This document shows, piece after piece, positions 36,403 to 45,401 of a stretch of 64,000 nt of DNA. The position numbers and the translations under genes are program-made. The notes below the pieces were generated by a model, which worked only from the letters and a program-made list of their open reading frames with translations, did no database searches and had not been told where the DNA came from. Source of the DNA: Clostridia bacterium (GTDB lineage: Bacteria > Bacillota > Clostridia > Oscillospirales > Acutalibacteraceae); the NCBI GenBank assembly GCA_017436225.1, contig JAFSDM010000030.1:1-64000 (forward strand). The letters are read 5' to 3'. Numbering within the stretch: position 1 is the stretch's first letter; every line of letters starts with the position of its first letter.

Positions 36403-37500
36403 GTGAAAAAAGATAAAAATGTAGAATTAGAAGCTAATACCACTGAAGAAAGAAAGCCCACCCTTTCTGAAATTCTTAAAGCTGAAGAAGCAGAATTAAA
36501 AGCACAGAAAAAGGCAGAAAAAGCCAAAAGAAAAGCAAAATATGCCTATGATATTAACGGCAATATTATCCCTGACCTTGATGTTAAGCACGTTAAGGGT
36601 ATTGAATCTAAGAAAAGCTGGTACGGTTTTTACTTTATTCTTCCTTGGCTTATAGGTTTGGTTCTTTTCTTCCTTATTCCTCTTATTTCATCCTTAACCT
36701 ACGCTTTCAGTGACGTTACTCCTGAGCCTGGTTATATGGATACCACTTGGGTAGGCTTAGAAAACTACCGTTACATTTTTGATAGCAGTGATACCTATCA
36801 AAAAGCGCTTTTGGGTTCAATAGGCGACTTTGTACTTCAATTGCCTATTATCGTTATTATAAGCTTGATTTTGGCGCTTATCCTCAACAGTAACTTTAAG
36901 GGCAGAACCTTCTTCAGAGGCGTATTCTTCGTTCCCGTTATTGTTGCAGCCGGCGTTATTATGGGTCTTCTTACTCAAAGCTACGGCGAAAACGGCCCTA
37001 TCATTCAGCTTTCATCAACGGTTGCAGCCGATGCATATTCAACTGTTGGTACCGGCGGCGGTTTGGATGTTACCGAGCTTTTGACCTCACTTGAGCTTCC
37101 TGCTGATATTACCGAACAGCTCAGCTCATTGATAACCGACATTTTCAATACCATTTGGAGCTGCGGTATCCCTGTTGTTTTGTTCATTGCAGGTCTTCAA
37201 ACAATCCCTGCTCAGCTTTACGAAGCATCTAAGGTTGAGGGCGCAACCACTTGGGAGGAGTTCTGGTACATTACACTTCCTTCTATCGGTCAAACCTTGC
37301 TTTTGGTTATTATCTTCACCCTTATCGAGCTTCTTACCAAGTCAGATAATGAGGTTATTAACCTTGCATATGCTCAAATCACAAACGTTGAGTACGGCTT
37401 AAGCTCAGCAATGCTTTGGTTGTTCTTCGCAATTATCGGTGTAATTACCGGTCTTATAATTTTAATTTTCTCTAAGACTTGTCTTAAGAGATGGGAATAG
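36403..37500 (+). CDS. Sugar ABC transporter permease (MalF type), set 2
   Basis: 365 residues with a GTG start after AAAGGAGGGG. The first 65 residues are a highly charged K/E/A cytoplasmic extension (about 15-50) not found in the set-1 permease. The membrane core follows, with a roughly 55-residue outer loop rich in Thr and Ser after helix 3, and the EAA loop EASKVEGATTWEEFWYITLPSI. It is a different subfamily from the set-1 permease, so the operon encodes two distinct importers or one four-permease assembly. Confidence 0.9.
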   Translation: MKKDKNVELEANTTEERKPTLSEILKAEEAELKAQKKAEKAKRKAKYAYDINGNIIPDLDVKHVKGIESKKSWYGFYFILPWLIGLVLFFLIPLISSLTYAFSDVTPEPGYMDTTWVGLENYRYIFDSSDTYQKALLGSIGDFVLQLPIIVIISLILALILNSNFKGRTFFRGVFFVPVIVAAGVIMGLLTQSYGENGPIIQLSSTVAADAYSTVGTGGGLDVTELLTSLELPADITEQLSSLITDIFNTIWSCGIPVVLFIAGLQTIPAQLYEASKVEGATTWEEFWYITLPSIGQTLLLVIIFTLIELLTKSDNEVINLAYAQITNVEYGLSSAMLWLFFAIIGVITGLIILIFSKTCLKRWE

Positions 37501-37513
37501 GAGGGGAATGATA

Positions 37514-38494
37514 ATGACTACAGAAAAAAAGCTTAAAAGAACAGTTCCTGCTTTAAACAAATACAAACTTAAATCAGTAGGCGCAAATATTGTTGTTTCT
37601 ATTTTTCGTTATGTTTTGTTGATAGCTATCAGTTACATCATTCTTTACCCCCTCTTCGCTATGATAGGCTATTCCTTTATGTCTAAGGCTGATATGTTAG
37701 ATACCAGTGTTACCTGGATTGCTAAAAGAGGTACCTTTGAAAACTATAAGGTTGCTTGGGAAGCACTTGAATATCCTACTTCACTTCTTAACACCATAAC
37801 CATTCATTTGGTAAGTGCAGTTCTTGAAATTTTCTCTTGCGCAGTTGCCGCATACGGTTTTGCAAGATTTAAGTTTAAGTGCCGCGGACTTCTTTTCGGT
37901 ATAGTTCTTTTCACTGCAATCGTTCCGGTGCAAATTTTGGTAATCCCGCTATTCCTTAACTATCAGTATTTTGGATTTGGCTATATAGTAAACCTTCTTA
38001 ATATGATTCCCGGTGTTGAAATTCCCTACATATCCCTTACCGATACCCCCTTCACCTTCTGGCTACCCTCGCTCTTTGGCGCAGGTCTTCGTTCGGGATT
38101 GTTCATATTCATCTACCGTCAGTTCTTTATTGGTTTGCCAAAGGAACTTGAAGAAGCTTCCTGGATAGATGGTTGTAACCCACTTATGACCTTCTTCCGC
38201 GTTGTTATTCCTTCCTCAGGCGTTGTATTCTTAACCGTTTCAATCTTCTCTATCATCTGGCATTGGAACGAGTATTATCAGTCGGTTATATTCTTCAACG
38301 AAACACTTCCTCTTTCGGTTGTGCTTTCGGGTGTCAGATCCCTTAAGCTTGAAAATATGGGCTACAGAGAACAGTTTGCAGCCCCCGGTGTTTCGGCATC
38401 TTGCCTATTATTTATGGCGCCAATACTAATAATGTATCTATTTTTACAAAAGAAATTTATACAAAGTATTGACAGAGTCGGAATTGTAGGTTAA
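37514..38494 (+). CDS. Sugar ABC transporter permease (MalG type), set 2
   Basis: 326-residue MalG-type permease with six helices and EAA loop EEASWIDGCNPLMTFFRVVIPSSG. The start at 37514 is chosen over an ATG six bases earlier because GGAGGGG would touch the latter. It pairs with the preceding MalF-type protein and is followed by a solute-binding lipoprotein. Confidence 0.92.
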   Translation: MTTEKKLKRTVPALNKYKLKSVGANIVVSIFRYVLLIAISYIILYPLFAMIGYSFMSKADMLDTSVTWIAKRGTFENYKVAWEALEYPTSLLNTITIHLVSAVLEIFSCAVAAYGFARFKFKCRGLLFGIVLFTAIVPVQILVIPLFLNYQYFGFGYIVNLLNMIPGVEIPYISLTDTPFTFWLPSLFGAGLRSGLFIFIYRQFFIGLPKELEEASWIDGCNPLMTFFRVVIPSSGVVFLTVSIFSIIWHWNEYYQSVIFFNETLPLSVVLSGVRSLKLENMGYREQFAAPGVSASCLLFMAPILIMYLFLQKKFIQSIDRVGIVG

Positions 38495-38498
38495 AATA

Positions 38499-38512
38499 GT
38501 AATATATATTAC
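38499..38512. promoter_or_regulatory. AT-rich palindrome before the second binding-protein gene
   Basis: GTAATATATATTAC is a perfect 14-base palindrome between the set-2 permease and the second binding protein. It may be an operator or simply AT-rich sequence. Confidence 0.3.
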
Positions 38513-38571
38513 ACTAGATTAGTTGTAATGTTTATTTAAAAAACAAAAAATTTTATTGGAGGTAAACAAAA

Positions 38572-40065
38572 ATGAAAGCATTTTTAGTATCAAAACGCCT
38601 TATTAGTGTTTTAGCTTTATTGTTATCAGTTGTAATGCTCTTTGCAGCTTGCGGTCCTGATGAAGATGTTAGCGACACTAGTAATCCTGATGATGCTCAG
38701 ACTTCATCTCTTGAAGATACCGCAGATGATAACTCAAGCGAAGCTCAGGATGATACTCAAAACGACAACAATAGCACTAATTCTAATCAAAATCCAAATC
38801 AAAGTCGAAATCCCAATGGCGGAAACACCAGTGGCGGTAGCACCACCACCGGCAACAATGCCTTTGATAATGCAGATTACTACAAATCTGCTCCTAAGGG
38901 CCAAATTCACGTTCTTATGTGGAGAAACTTTGACAGCTACGAAAAAGTTTTAGTTCAACAGTACACAAAGCTTACCGGTGTTAACGTTAAAGTTACCACA
39001 ATAGCTGAAAAAGACTACGCTAACAAGCTTATTACAATGATTACAGGTAAAAACGCTCCTGACGTTGTATGTCTTCAGGGTAATAACTTCCCCAACCTTA
39101 TAATTAAAGCTATGCAGCCTCTCGATTCTAAGACCTTCCAGCTTGATTCTGATTGCTGGGCATACAATATTATGGACGCTTTCAAAATCAATGGTCGTTA
39201 CTTCAGCGTTGCTATGCCTAAATCTTGGTCCTGTGAAGACCTTAACTATGTAACCTACTACAATCCTCAGCTTCTTAAGAGCATAGGCGTAACCACTATG
39301 CCTTATGACCTTTATAAGCAAGGTAAATGGAACTGGGAAACTCAGGCAGAAATTATCCGCAAGGGTAAAGCTGCTAACAAGGTTGGTCTTGAAGTTCAGA
39401 CTACTGACGTTTATATGCACTCTGCAGGTCAGGACTTTGCTACCTACAACGGTAAACAGTATACTAACGTTCTTAGAAGCGGTAAATACAATCCTCTTCT
39501 CGTTCAAGCTTGGTCCGAACTCGCTTCCTTCTATGCAGATAAGAGCGTAGGCGGCTGGGGCATTACCGATACTGCTACCGGTAAATGCGCACTTACCACC
39601 GCTATTGCATACGGTCTTTACAATGCTCAGGGCAACGGCGCTTGGTTCACCGCTAACCAAGGTTCATCTCTTCGCGCAGTTCCTGTAGCAGGTCCTAAGG
39701 GAAAAACCGCTTACACTCCTCTCCGTCCTAAGACTTGGGGTGTTCCTAAGAGTGCTAAGAATAAAGAAGGCGCCGCTTACTTCCTCCGTTACTTCCTTGA
39801 TGTTAAAAACTTCAATTTTGATGGCTCCTTCCACAACAGCAACTTCAAAGAGGTTTATAACATTGTAACCAACCCCAAGGCTAAAAAGTCTATTATGTAT
39901 GGTTGGGGTGTTGCCAACTATGTAGATACAAGCTTGTATGGTGTTATCCTTAGTGAGCTTAGTGGCGCACAGTCTCAGAACGTTACTTCTGTTCTTGATA
40001 AGGTTGCCACCGCACTCAACACACCTATTGATAAAGCAAATAAAGACCTTAAGAAAATTAAATAA
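38572..40065 (+). CDS. Sugar-binding lipoprotein, set 2
   Basis: 497 residues: a lipoprotein signal (FAAC, lipidated Cys27), a D/N/S/T-rich low-complexity tether (about 30-100), then a family-1 solute-binding fold (about 105-490) with LMWRNFDSYEKVLVQQYTKLTGVNV and WSCEDLNYVTYYNPQLL. It is the expected receptor for the set-2 permeases. The ribosome site is TTGGAGG. Codon choice is like that of a highly expressed gene. Confidence 0.9.
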   Translation: MKAFLVSKRLISVLALLLSVVMLFAACGPDEDVSDTSNPDDAQTSSLEDTADDNSSEAQDDTQNDNNSTNSNQNPNQSRNPNGGNTSGGSTTTGNNAFDNADYYKSAPKGQIHVLMWRNFDSYEKVLVQQYTKLTGVNVKVTTIAEKDYANKLITMITGKNAPDVVCLQGNNFPNLIIKAMQPLDSKTFQLDSDCWAYNIMDAFKINGRYFSVAMPKSWSCEDLNYVTYYNPQLLKSIGVTTMPYDLYKQGKWNWETQAEIIRKGKAANKVGLEVQTTDVYMHSAGQDFATYNGKQYTNVLRSGKYNPLLVQAWSELASFYADKSVGGWGITDTATGKCALTTAIAYGLYNAQGNGAWFTANQGSSLRAVPVAGPKGKTAYTPLRPKTWGVPKSAKNKEGAAYFLRYFLDVKNFNFDGSFHNSNFKEVYNIVTNPKAKKSIMYGWGVANYVDTSLYGVILSELSGAQSQNVTSVLDKVATALNTPIDKANKDLKKIK

Positions 40066-40147
40066 TTTTACTTTTCTTTAGATTAGCAAACATTCGTTTA
40101 ATAGGTTTAAATAGGCTTTATTAAACCAAATTAACAAAAATACTTAC

Positions 40148-40200
40148 TTTGGCCAAAGCATTTCTAAACAAATGCTTTGGCTGAGGTGGTTTATGTTTTT
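40148..40200 (+). terminator. Terminator between the transport operon and the carbohydrate-binding gene
   Basis: Perfect 12-bp stem GCCAAAGCATTT/AAATGCTTTGGC (40152-40163 with 40170-40181). The tail is GGTTTATGTTTTT, so the U run is displaced and termination may be partial. Confidence 0.6.
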
Positions 40201-40228
40201 GAAATTAGCGTTTTATTATAACTTAAAA

Positions 40229-40256
40229 TTGGTTTTTATAAGGCGCCGATTATAAA
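40229..40256 (+). promoter_or_regulatory. Candidate promoter of the carbohydrate-binding/glycosidase pair
   Basis: TTGGTT (40229-40234), 16-bp spacer, TATAAA (40251-40256), about 20 bases ahead of the start region at 40277. Confidence 0.45.
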
Positions 40257-40276
40257 TTATTAAAAAGGGGAGATAA

Positions 40277-43243
40277 GTGTTGAAAAGAAAATTACTAGCA
40301 CTCTTTTTAGTAGTTGCTATGCTTGGCGTTTCGCTTTTTGCAGGTCTTACAACTGCAGGAGCTGAAAACGGCGCAAAAGCCGCAGACGGCATAGGTCCCC
40401 ATACCTATCTTGATATGGAAAACTATGCAAACGACAAGACTTTAGCATCCTTTGATGCAGCTGCAGCTACTGAATTTTCAGAAGACGGTGCTTGGAGAAC
40501 ACAGTCAGTAAAAGCTGAAGATGGCACCCAAGCCAGCAGTACCGTAAAAGCTACTACAGCCAAAGCTCATACAGGTAACGTAAGCGTAGTGGCAGATGGT
40601 TCTAACAATAATTTTTATGGCTTCAAGGTTACCAACCTTGATGGTTCAACCTTGTATACCGTTTCCTTCTATGCTTACATTGAAGGAGATGCTACCACAA
40701 CAAACGAAGAAGGTGAGCCTGTTCAAAACACCTTCAAAATTGATCAAGCATACGCCGTTGCAAAAGCTGTAGTAGGCGGCAAAGAATACGACTTCATAAA
40801 AAACGGTAAAATGGATATTAATAATACCATTCTTGGTAAGTCATATGCTTCGGTAGATGCTACCAATAAGTGGGCTAGAGTAGAATTTGACTTCAATCCT
40901 CACATCTGTCGAGATAGTGGAAAAATTGATTTTGATCTCTCTAAAGAAGACATTTATATTTGGTTCCATTTCACCGGCGAAAACACCAAGCTTTATGTAG
41001 ATGATGCTTCAGTATACAAGGCATTCAGAGTAGATGCTTCCGCAAACTTTGGTGGCACTGTTACCTCAAATCTTCCAACCGATAAGGCAATCCCAGGTGA
41101 AGAGGTTGTTTTCACTGCTCAGCCTTTAGAGGGCAACACCTTCCTTAATTGGACCGATATAAACGGTAAGGTAATTTCTACCGATAAAGAGTTAAAATTC
41201 ACCGCTGATGATAACTATGCCTATATTGCAAACTTCGAAGGTCCTAACAAGCCCAGCTATGACGTACTGGCTTCCTATGGCTTTGACGGTACTTTTGAAA
41301 GCTACGATCTTAATGCTACTGTCCCCGAATGGTATGTTCCCATTACTAAGGGTGATAGCGCAGGCTGGTACGATTTCACCGTTACGGATTTCAATACCGA
41401 ATACTTTGAGCCTTTAAATATTAAAGCTGCTGAGGGCAATAAAGCAATGGCAGCTGCAGGACGTTTCCGTGAAGTTATATTACCATTAAGGCGCTTGGTT
41501 CCTAACACAAATTATAAGCTTAGCTTCTACGTATATTCACCCGACGCCAATCCCGACTTCTCTCTTGATAACTTTATTGTTACCGGCAGAGATATAGAGT
41601 ATGCTGCAGATGCCAGCTCTTACTTCGCTTTCACCCGTAAGCATCAGTCTGCTTCCGGTTGGTATAGGATTGATATGGGCTTTAACTCAGCCCTTTCTAC
41701 TTCCGCCAACTTCTTATTCAAGTTCAGATCTAACATTGCCGAAGATGGTGGTAAAGTTTACCTTGATGATGTTAGACTCGTTGCAATCAGCGGCTCCGAA
41801 GAGCTTGCAAACGGCGACTTTGAAAAGGGCACCGAGGGTTGGCATGGCGATGTTAACGTAGTTGCTGATAGCGGCAAAAACGTTCTTAAGCTAGATGCAG
41901 ATAAATCTGCTTTCACCAGCTTACTTATTAAACAAAACACCTCTTACGAGATTACCTTTAAGGCTAAGGGTAAGGGTACTTCAGCTGCTCTTGATGCTTC
42001 AAAATCTGAAGTTAATACTAAGAACTACATCACTTCTGTAAGTGAAGTAGCTATTGACAGCGCAGACTGGAAAGAGTACACCTACAAATTCTATTCAGTT
42101 AACCACAATGCTTTCAACCTCGCTTTTGAGGCTGCAGCAGGCGGCTTGCTTGTTGATGATGTTGTAGTTAAGGAAAGCAGTCAAATCAGCGGCGCTATTA
42201 TTGAAAAGATTGACTTTGAGTCCGAGCGTTTCGCTTTAAATGGTGCAGATAGCGCATTCTCTTATGTTGAAGAAGATGGCAATACCGTACTTAAGTATAC
42301 ACATGATGCTGAAAGCAAAGTAGATCATATCTTCGATCAACCATTCCTTTCTTATCAGGCACCTCTTGATGTTGCCCTTCGAATTTCTGTTCGTTATAAG
42401 ATTGCTGATGGTAAATTAGGCGGCGCTGCCTACCTTGCACCTGAGTATTCTGCTCAGTACGGCGGTGAAACAGGCTTTGAACAGACTGCTAAAACCAGTG
42501 ATTGGCAAACCGCTGCATTCTATATTACCAACACTACTCACGCAGCATTCAAATTTAAGATTGCCGCTATGACAGGTATGACCTTAAGCGATTTCTATGT
42601 AGATGATATTACTATTTCTCTTACACCTCCTATGGTATTACAAGAGAGCACTAAAATCACCTATTGCGAAGAGCTTTACAATGCAATTAAAAACTTTAGC
42701 TTTGAAAAGAAAGTTACCGAAAATGATTGGGCAAACCTTCCTTCTAACGTTAAAATCGTTGAGGGTGACGCACTTAAGGGCTCTCACTTCTTACGCGCAA
42801 CTGCAGGCGCTCACTATGTAGTTCCTGTTACTGTTGAGGCTGGTGTTGAGTACACCTTTGGCGCTTCTATCCGTGGCGATAAAAACACTGTAGGTTATGT
42901 TGGTCTTGCTATCAATGATGAGGGTTCGGACTTCTATGTAAACCGTGATGATAAGCCCGCTTCCCGTATTGACTTTGATAAAGAAGAAACCGGTTGGAGC
43001 AGAAACGGCTTTAAGATTACTACCGATGCTTCCGGTGTTGCATATCTTGTAGTTCACGTTGAGTCAGGCACTCTTGATATAGATAGCTTAATGATGTTCA
43101 CTAATAACTACAAGTATCGTTACGATCCTAACGATTATACCGTATACGTTCCTTACGATTACGATAATCTTCAGTCCCCCACAACCGTTATCAACGGCGG
43201 TTTTGGTGAGCAACCCTACTACAAACCCACTAAGGATAAATAA
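40277..43243 (+). CDS. Secreted protein with five carbohydrate-binding-like modules
   Basis: 988 residues. A signal peptide (1-30) has no lipobox and no sortase motif. Five beta-sandwich modules are recognisable by their closing DD-V/I strands: about 40-255 (LYVDDASVYK), 330-505 (VYLDDVRLV), 508-635 (LLVDDVVVKE), 640-790 (FYVDDITISL) and 800-935. Between the first two lies an InlB-type repeat (about 256-325; GGTVTSNLP...FTAQPLEGNTFLNWTD). The modules resemble CBM4/CBM16-like domains. No catalytic domain is seen, so it is a binding or scaffold protein. The start is GTG 40277 or TTG 40280; both suit the GGGGAG site. Confidence 0.8.
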   Translation: MLKRKLLALFLVVAMLGVSLFAGLTTAGAENGAKAADGIGPHTYLDMENYANDKTLASFDAAAATEFSEDGAWRTQSVKAEDGTQASSTVKATTAKAHTGNVSVVADGSNNNFYGFKVTNLDGSTLYTVSFYAYIEGDATTTNEEGEPVQNTFKIDQAYAVAKAVVGGKEYDFIKNGKMDINNTILGKSYASVDATNKWARVEFDFNPHICRDSGKIDFDLSKEDIYIWFHFTGENTKLYVDDASVYKAFRVDASANFGGTVTSNLPTDKAIPGEEVVFTAQPLEGNTFLNWTDINGKVISTDKELKFTADDNYAYIANFEGPNKPSYDVLASYGFDGTFESYDLNATVPEWYVPITKGDSAGWYDFTVTDFNTEYFEPLNIKAAEGNKAMAAAGRFREVILPLRRLVPNTNYKLSFYVYSPDANPDFSLDNFIVTGRDIEYAADASSYFAFTRKHQSASGWYRIDMGFNSALSTSANFLFKFRSNIAEDGGKVYLDDVRLVAISGSEELANGDFEKGTEGWHGDVNVVADSGKNVLKLDADKSAFTSLLIKQNTSYEITFKAKGKGTSAALDASKSEVNTKNYITSVSEVAIDSADWKEYTYKFYSVNHNAFNLAFEAAAGGLLVDDVVVKESSQISGAIIEKIDFESERFALNGADSAFSYVEEDGNTVLKYTHDAESKVDHIFDQPFLSYQAPLDVALRISVRYKIADGKLGGAAYLAPEYSAQYGGETGFEQTAKTSDWQTAAFYITNTTHAAFKFKIAAMTGMTLSDFYVDDITISLTPPMVLQESTKITYCEELYNAIKNFSFEKKVTENDWANLPSNVKIVEGDALKGSHFLRATAGAHYVVPVTVEAGVEYTFGASIRGDKNTVGYVGLAINDEGSDFYVNRDDKPASRIDFDKEETGWSRNGFKITTDASGVAYLVVHVESGTLDIDSLMMFTNNYKYRYDPNDYTVYVPYDYDNLQSPTTVINGGFGEQPYYKPTKDK

Positions 43244-43260
43244 GAAAGGATGGTGCAGAA

Positions 43261-45114
43261 ATGCGTAACAGCAAGTTAATTAAACTTCTTTGTTTAATTC
43301 TTAGCATTATTATGGCAGTATCGCTTTTAGGTGCTTGTTCCGATAAAGAAGGCGCAAATAGTTCTGAGCCTTCCGTTTCATCTGATCCTTCATCTAACAA
43401 CGATGACAACTCAGATGATGACAATCAAGCAGGCGATGACACTGCTGATAATAATTCTGATGAATTTGACCAACCCTCTGACGGCGATGACAACTCAGGC
43501 GATAATTGGGAAAATAATGAGCCTTCTGAAGGTGATGACGAAGGTGACGACGACGAAGAAGGCGGTTATTCTGAATCCCTTCACGTTTTCAATGCAGAAG
43601 CTCCTATTATTAGCAACTACCGTGGTATGAGCTCTACCGTTTATCACGCATACGGTCATATGCTTGATGATAAAACAGGTCGCGCATACAATCAGGAAAT
43701 GTTAGATTTAGAATTAAATCGTTTACAAAACGCAGGCGTTCACTACGCCAGAACCCGTTACACAACCGAATGGGCTTGGGATGCCAAAACAGGCGGTTGG
43801 AACTGGGACAGCGCCCGTATGAAATACTACTGGACCTATTGTAAAAACCTTCAGGACCGCAATATTGAGGTTCTTCAACAGGTTGGTTGGCACTTAGGTG
43901 TAGTTATGAAGGGTGACAAAGGTCAGCCTACCTCTATTACCGAGCACAACTACATTAAGTCTGCTAATAGCTATACTGATAAATACGGTGAAAGCGCTAG
44001 CTACGATTTCTCTCAGTGCCCCGATTCAAATTATCGCTACTATGCAAAAAGCTCTCTCCGTTTGGCTGAGGCTCATGCACAGCTTCTTTTAGAGGCTAAA
44101 AAGCGTGGTATTAACAATATCACTCACCTTATGTACTTCACCGAGCCTTCCTATGCCAGTACAGAATACCCTGCTCCTGAGACGTACATAGGTAAAGCAG
44201 CTGATGAATACATCTTCATTGTTAGGACTATTCAGGGCAAGCTTAAGGAGCGCGGTGTTTATGATATGGTTAAGCACGTTGGTCCTAACTTTTCTTGTAA
44301 ACAAAGTAATGCTACTAACTACGGCGGATTAGCCCGCTACATCTTAGATAAGGGTAACGAGGATTTGTTCGATATTTGGACGAGTCACTTCTATGCTCAA
44401 AGAGGCGAAGCATTTGATAACTACTATGATGTCATTCATCCTACCTTTGAAGGCTTCTTAAAGCCCATGAAGGATCACGGCTTATATGGTAAAAAAGAAT
44501 TCTGGGTTGATGAGTTCTATTGCCGTTCCGATAACGCTTTACTTGGCGTTGATAGTCCTTGGGCAGGTCTTCAGATGGCAGTTGGTGGTATTATCGCACA
44601 GCAAAGCGGTATTAGCAATATCAGCACATGGCAGATATTTGACCAGCTTTGGACCGACCAAAGCAATACAGGCGGTGAGTTCAATAACGGTATTCACACT
44701 TGTGGTTCCGCTCCCTCCTTGTTCATTTCATCTATCCCCAAGAGCCAGTATTACACCACTCAGTTGTTTGCTAAATACCACGGCTATGAAAACGGTAAAA
44801 CCTTCAGAACCAATAATGATGCACTTCGGGAAGTTACTTCCTCCGATATTAGCATCGGTGCTGTTCAGCTTGCAGATGGTAGCTGGACCATTACCGTTGT
44901 AAATTCTAGCCTTGATGATTACGAGGTTACCGTTGAGTTTGATAAAGCTATTTACCAGACTCTCTACCGTCACGTTAGCGAAGTAACCAAGATTGTATGC
45001 ACTACCGCTGCTCACCTTGCAGATGCCGACAAGACATTTGCAGACGTTAAGGATAAGTTCATTGACGTTGTTCCCGCAGCTTCAGTTGCTATTTACACAG
45101 GTGTTAAAGGCTAA
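43261..45114 (+). CDS. Clan-A-like glycoside hydrolase lipoprotein
   Basis: 617 residues. It has a lipoprotein signal (LLGAC, Cys26) and a D/E/N/S-rich tether (about 28-105). A TIM-barrel of clan GH-A type follows (about 115-510), then a small beta domain (about 520-615). The likely acid/base is Glu295 in FTEPSY, where clan A usually has NEP. The likely nucleophile is Glu418 in WVDEFY, and His377 in SHFY is the conserved clan-A histidine. GH39- or GH5-related activity is possible; the substrate is not readable. Seventeen bases separate it from the preceding binding protein, so they form an operon. Confidence 0.75.
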   Translation: MRNSKLIKLLCLILSIIMAVSLLGACSDKEGANSSEPSVSSDPSSNNDDNSDDDNQAGDDTADNNSDEFDQPSDGDDNSGDNWENNEPSEGDDEGDDDEEGGYSESLHVFNAEAPIISNYRGMSSTVYHAYGHMLDDKTGRAYNQEMLDLELNRLQNAGVHYARTRYTTEWAWDAKTGGWNWDSARMKYYWTYCKNLQDRNIEVLQQVGWHLGVVMKGDKGQPTSITEHNYIKSANSYTDKYGESASYDFSQCPDSNYRYYAKSSLRLAEAHAQLLLEAKKRGINNITHLMYFTEPSYASTEYPAPETYIGKAADEYIFIVRTIQGKLKERGVYDMVKHVGPNFSCKQSNATNYGGLARYILDKGNEDLFDIWTSHFYAQRGEAFDNYYDVIHPTFEGFLKPMKDHGLYGKKEFWVDEFYCRSDNALLGVDSPWAGLQMAVGGIIAQQSGISNISTWQIFDQLWTDQSNTGGEFNNGIHTCGSAPSLFISSIPKSQYYTTQLFAKYHGYENGKTFRTNNDALREVTSSDISIGAVQLADGSWTITVVNSSLDDYEVTVEFDKAIYQTLYRHVSEVTKIVCTTAAHLADADKTFADVKDKFIDVVPAASVAIYTGVKG

Positions 45115-45128
45115 TTAATGGTTTAATC

Positions 45129-45165
45129 AAAAAAGACAGAAGCTTTAAGCTTCTGTCTTTTTTTG
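45129..45165 (+). terminator. Terminator at the end of the carbohydrate locus
   Basis: GACAGAAGC/GCTTCTGTC stem (45135-45143 with 45149-45157) with a TTTAA loop, extended by AAAA/TTTT, then TTTTTTT. A strong bidirectional-looking terminator. Confidence 0.9.
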
Positions 45166-45204
45166 TGTTTGTCTTTTTTGTGTTTGTAAATATTTAGCTG
45201 ATAA

Positions 45205-45350
45205 ACCGTAAAATTTGCAGTTTCGAGGCCGTCCCCGGACGGGGATGATTCCCCACGGTGTGGGGAAATGTCACGAAGTGACAAAGGGGACAGGCGCCCG
45301 TCAGGCGGGGGACCGCCGAACGGCGGTGGAAGGGGAGAATATTTGCAGCA
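45205..45350. repeat. Hairpin-rich repeat region
   Basis: No gene. Stacked short stems: GTCCCC/GGGGAT (45231-45246), TTCCCCAC/GTGGGGAA, TGTCAC/GTGACA with a GAA loop, and ACCGCC/GGCGGT with a GAA loop. Bases 45211-45250 match 71-110 in inverted orientation. Part of a dispersed intergenic family. Confidence 0.65.
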
Positions 45351-45401
45351 GAAACCTTTAATTACACGGTTTTTGATGATTTTTGTTCTTTTAAGTCTGT
45401 T

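Noticed and set aside
43331..43630. Methionine/threonine-rich frame over the glycosidase tether
   Set aside because: Shadow of the D/N/S-rich linker of the lipoprotein.
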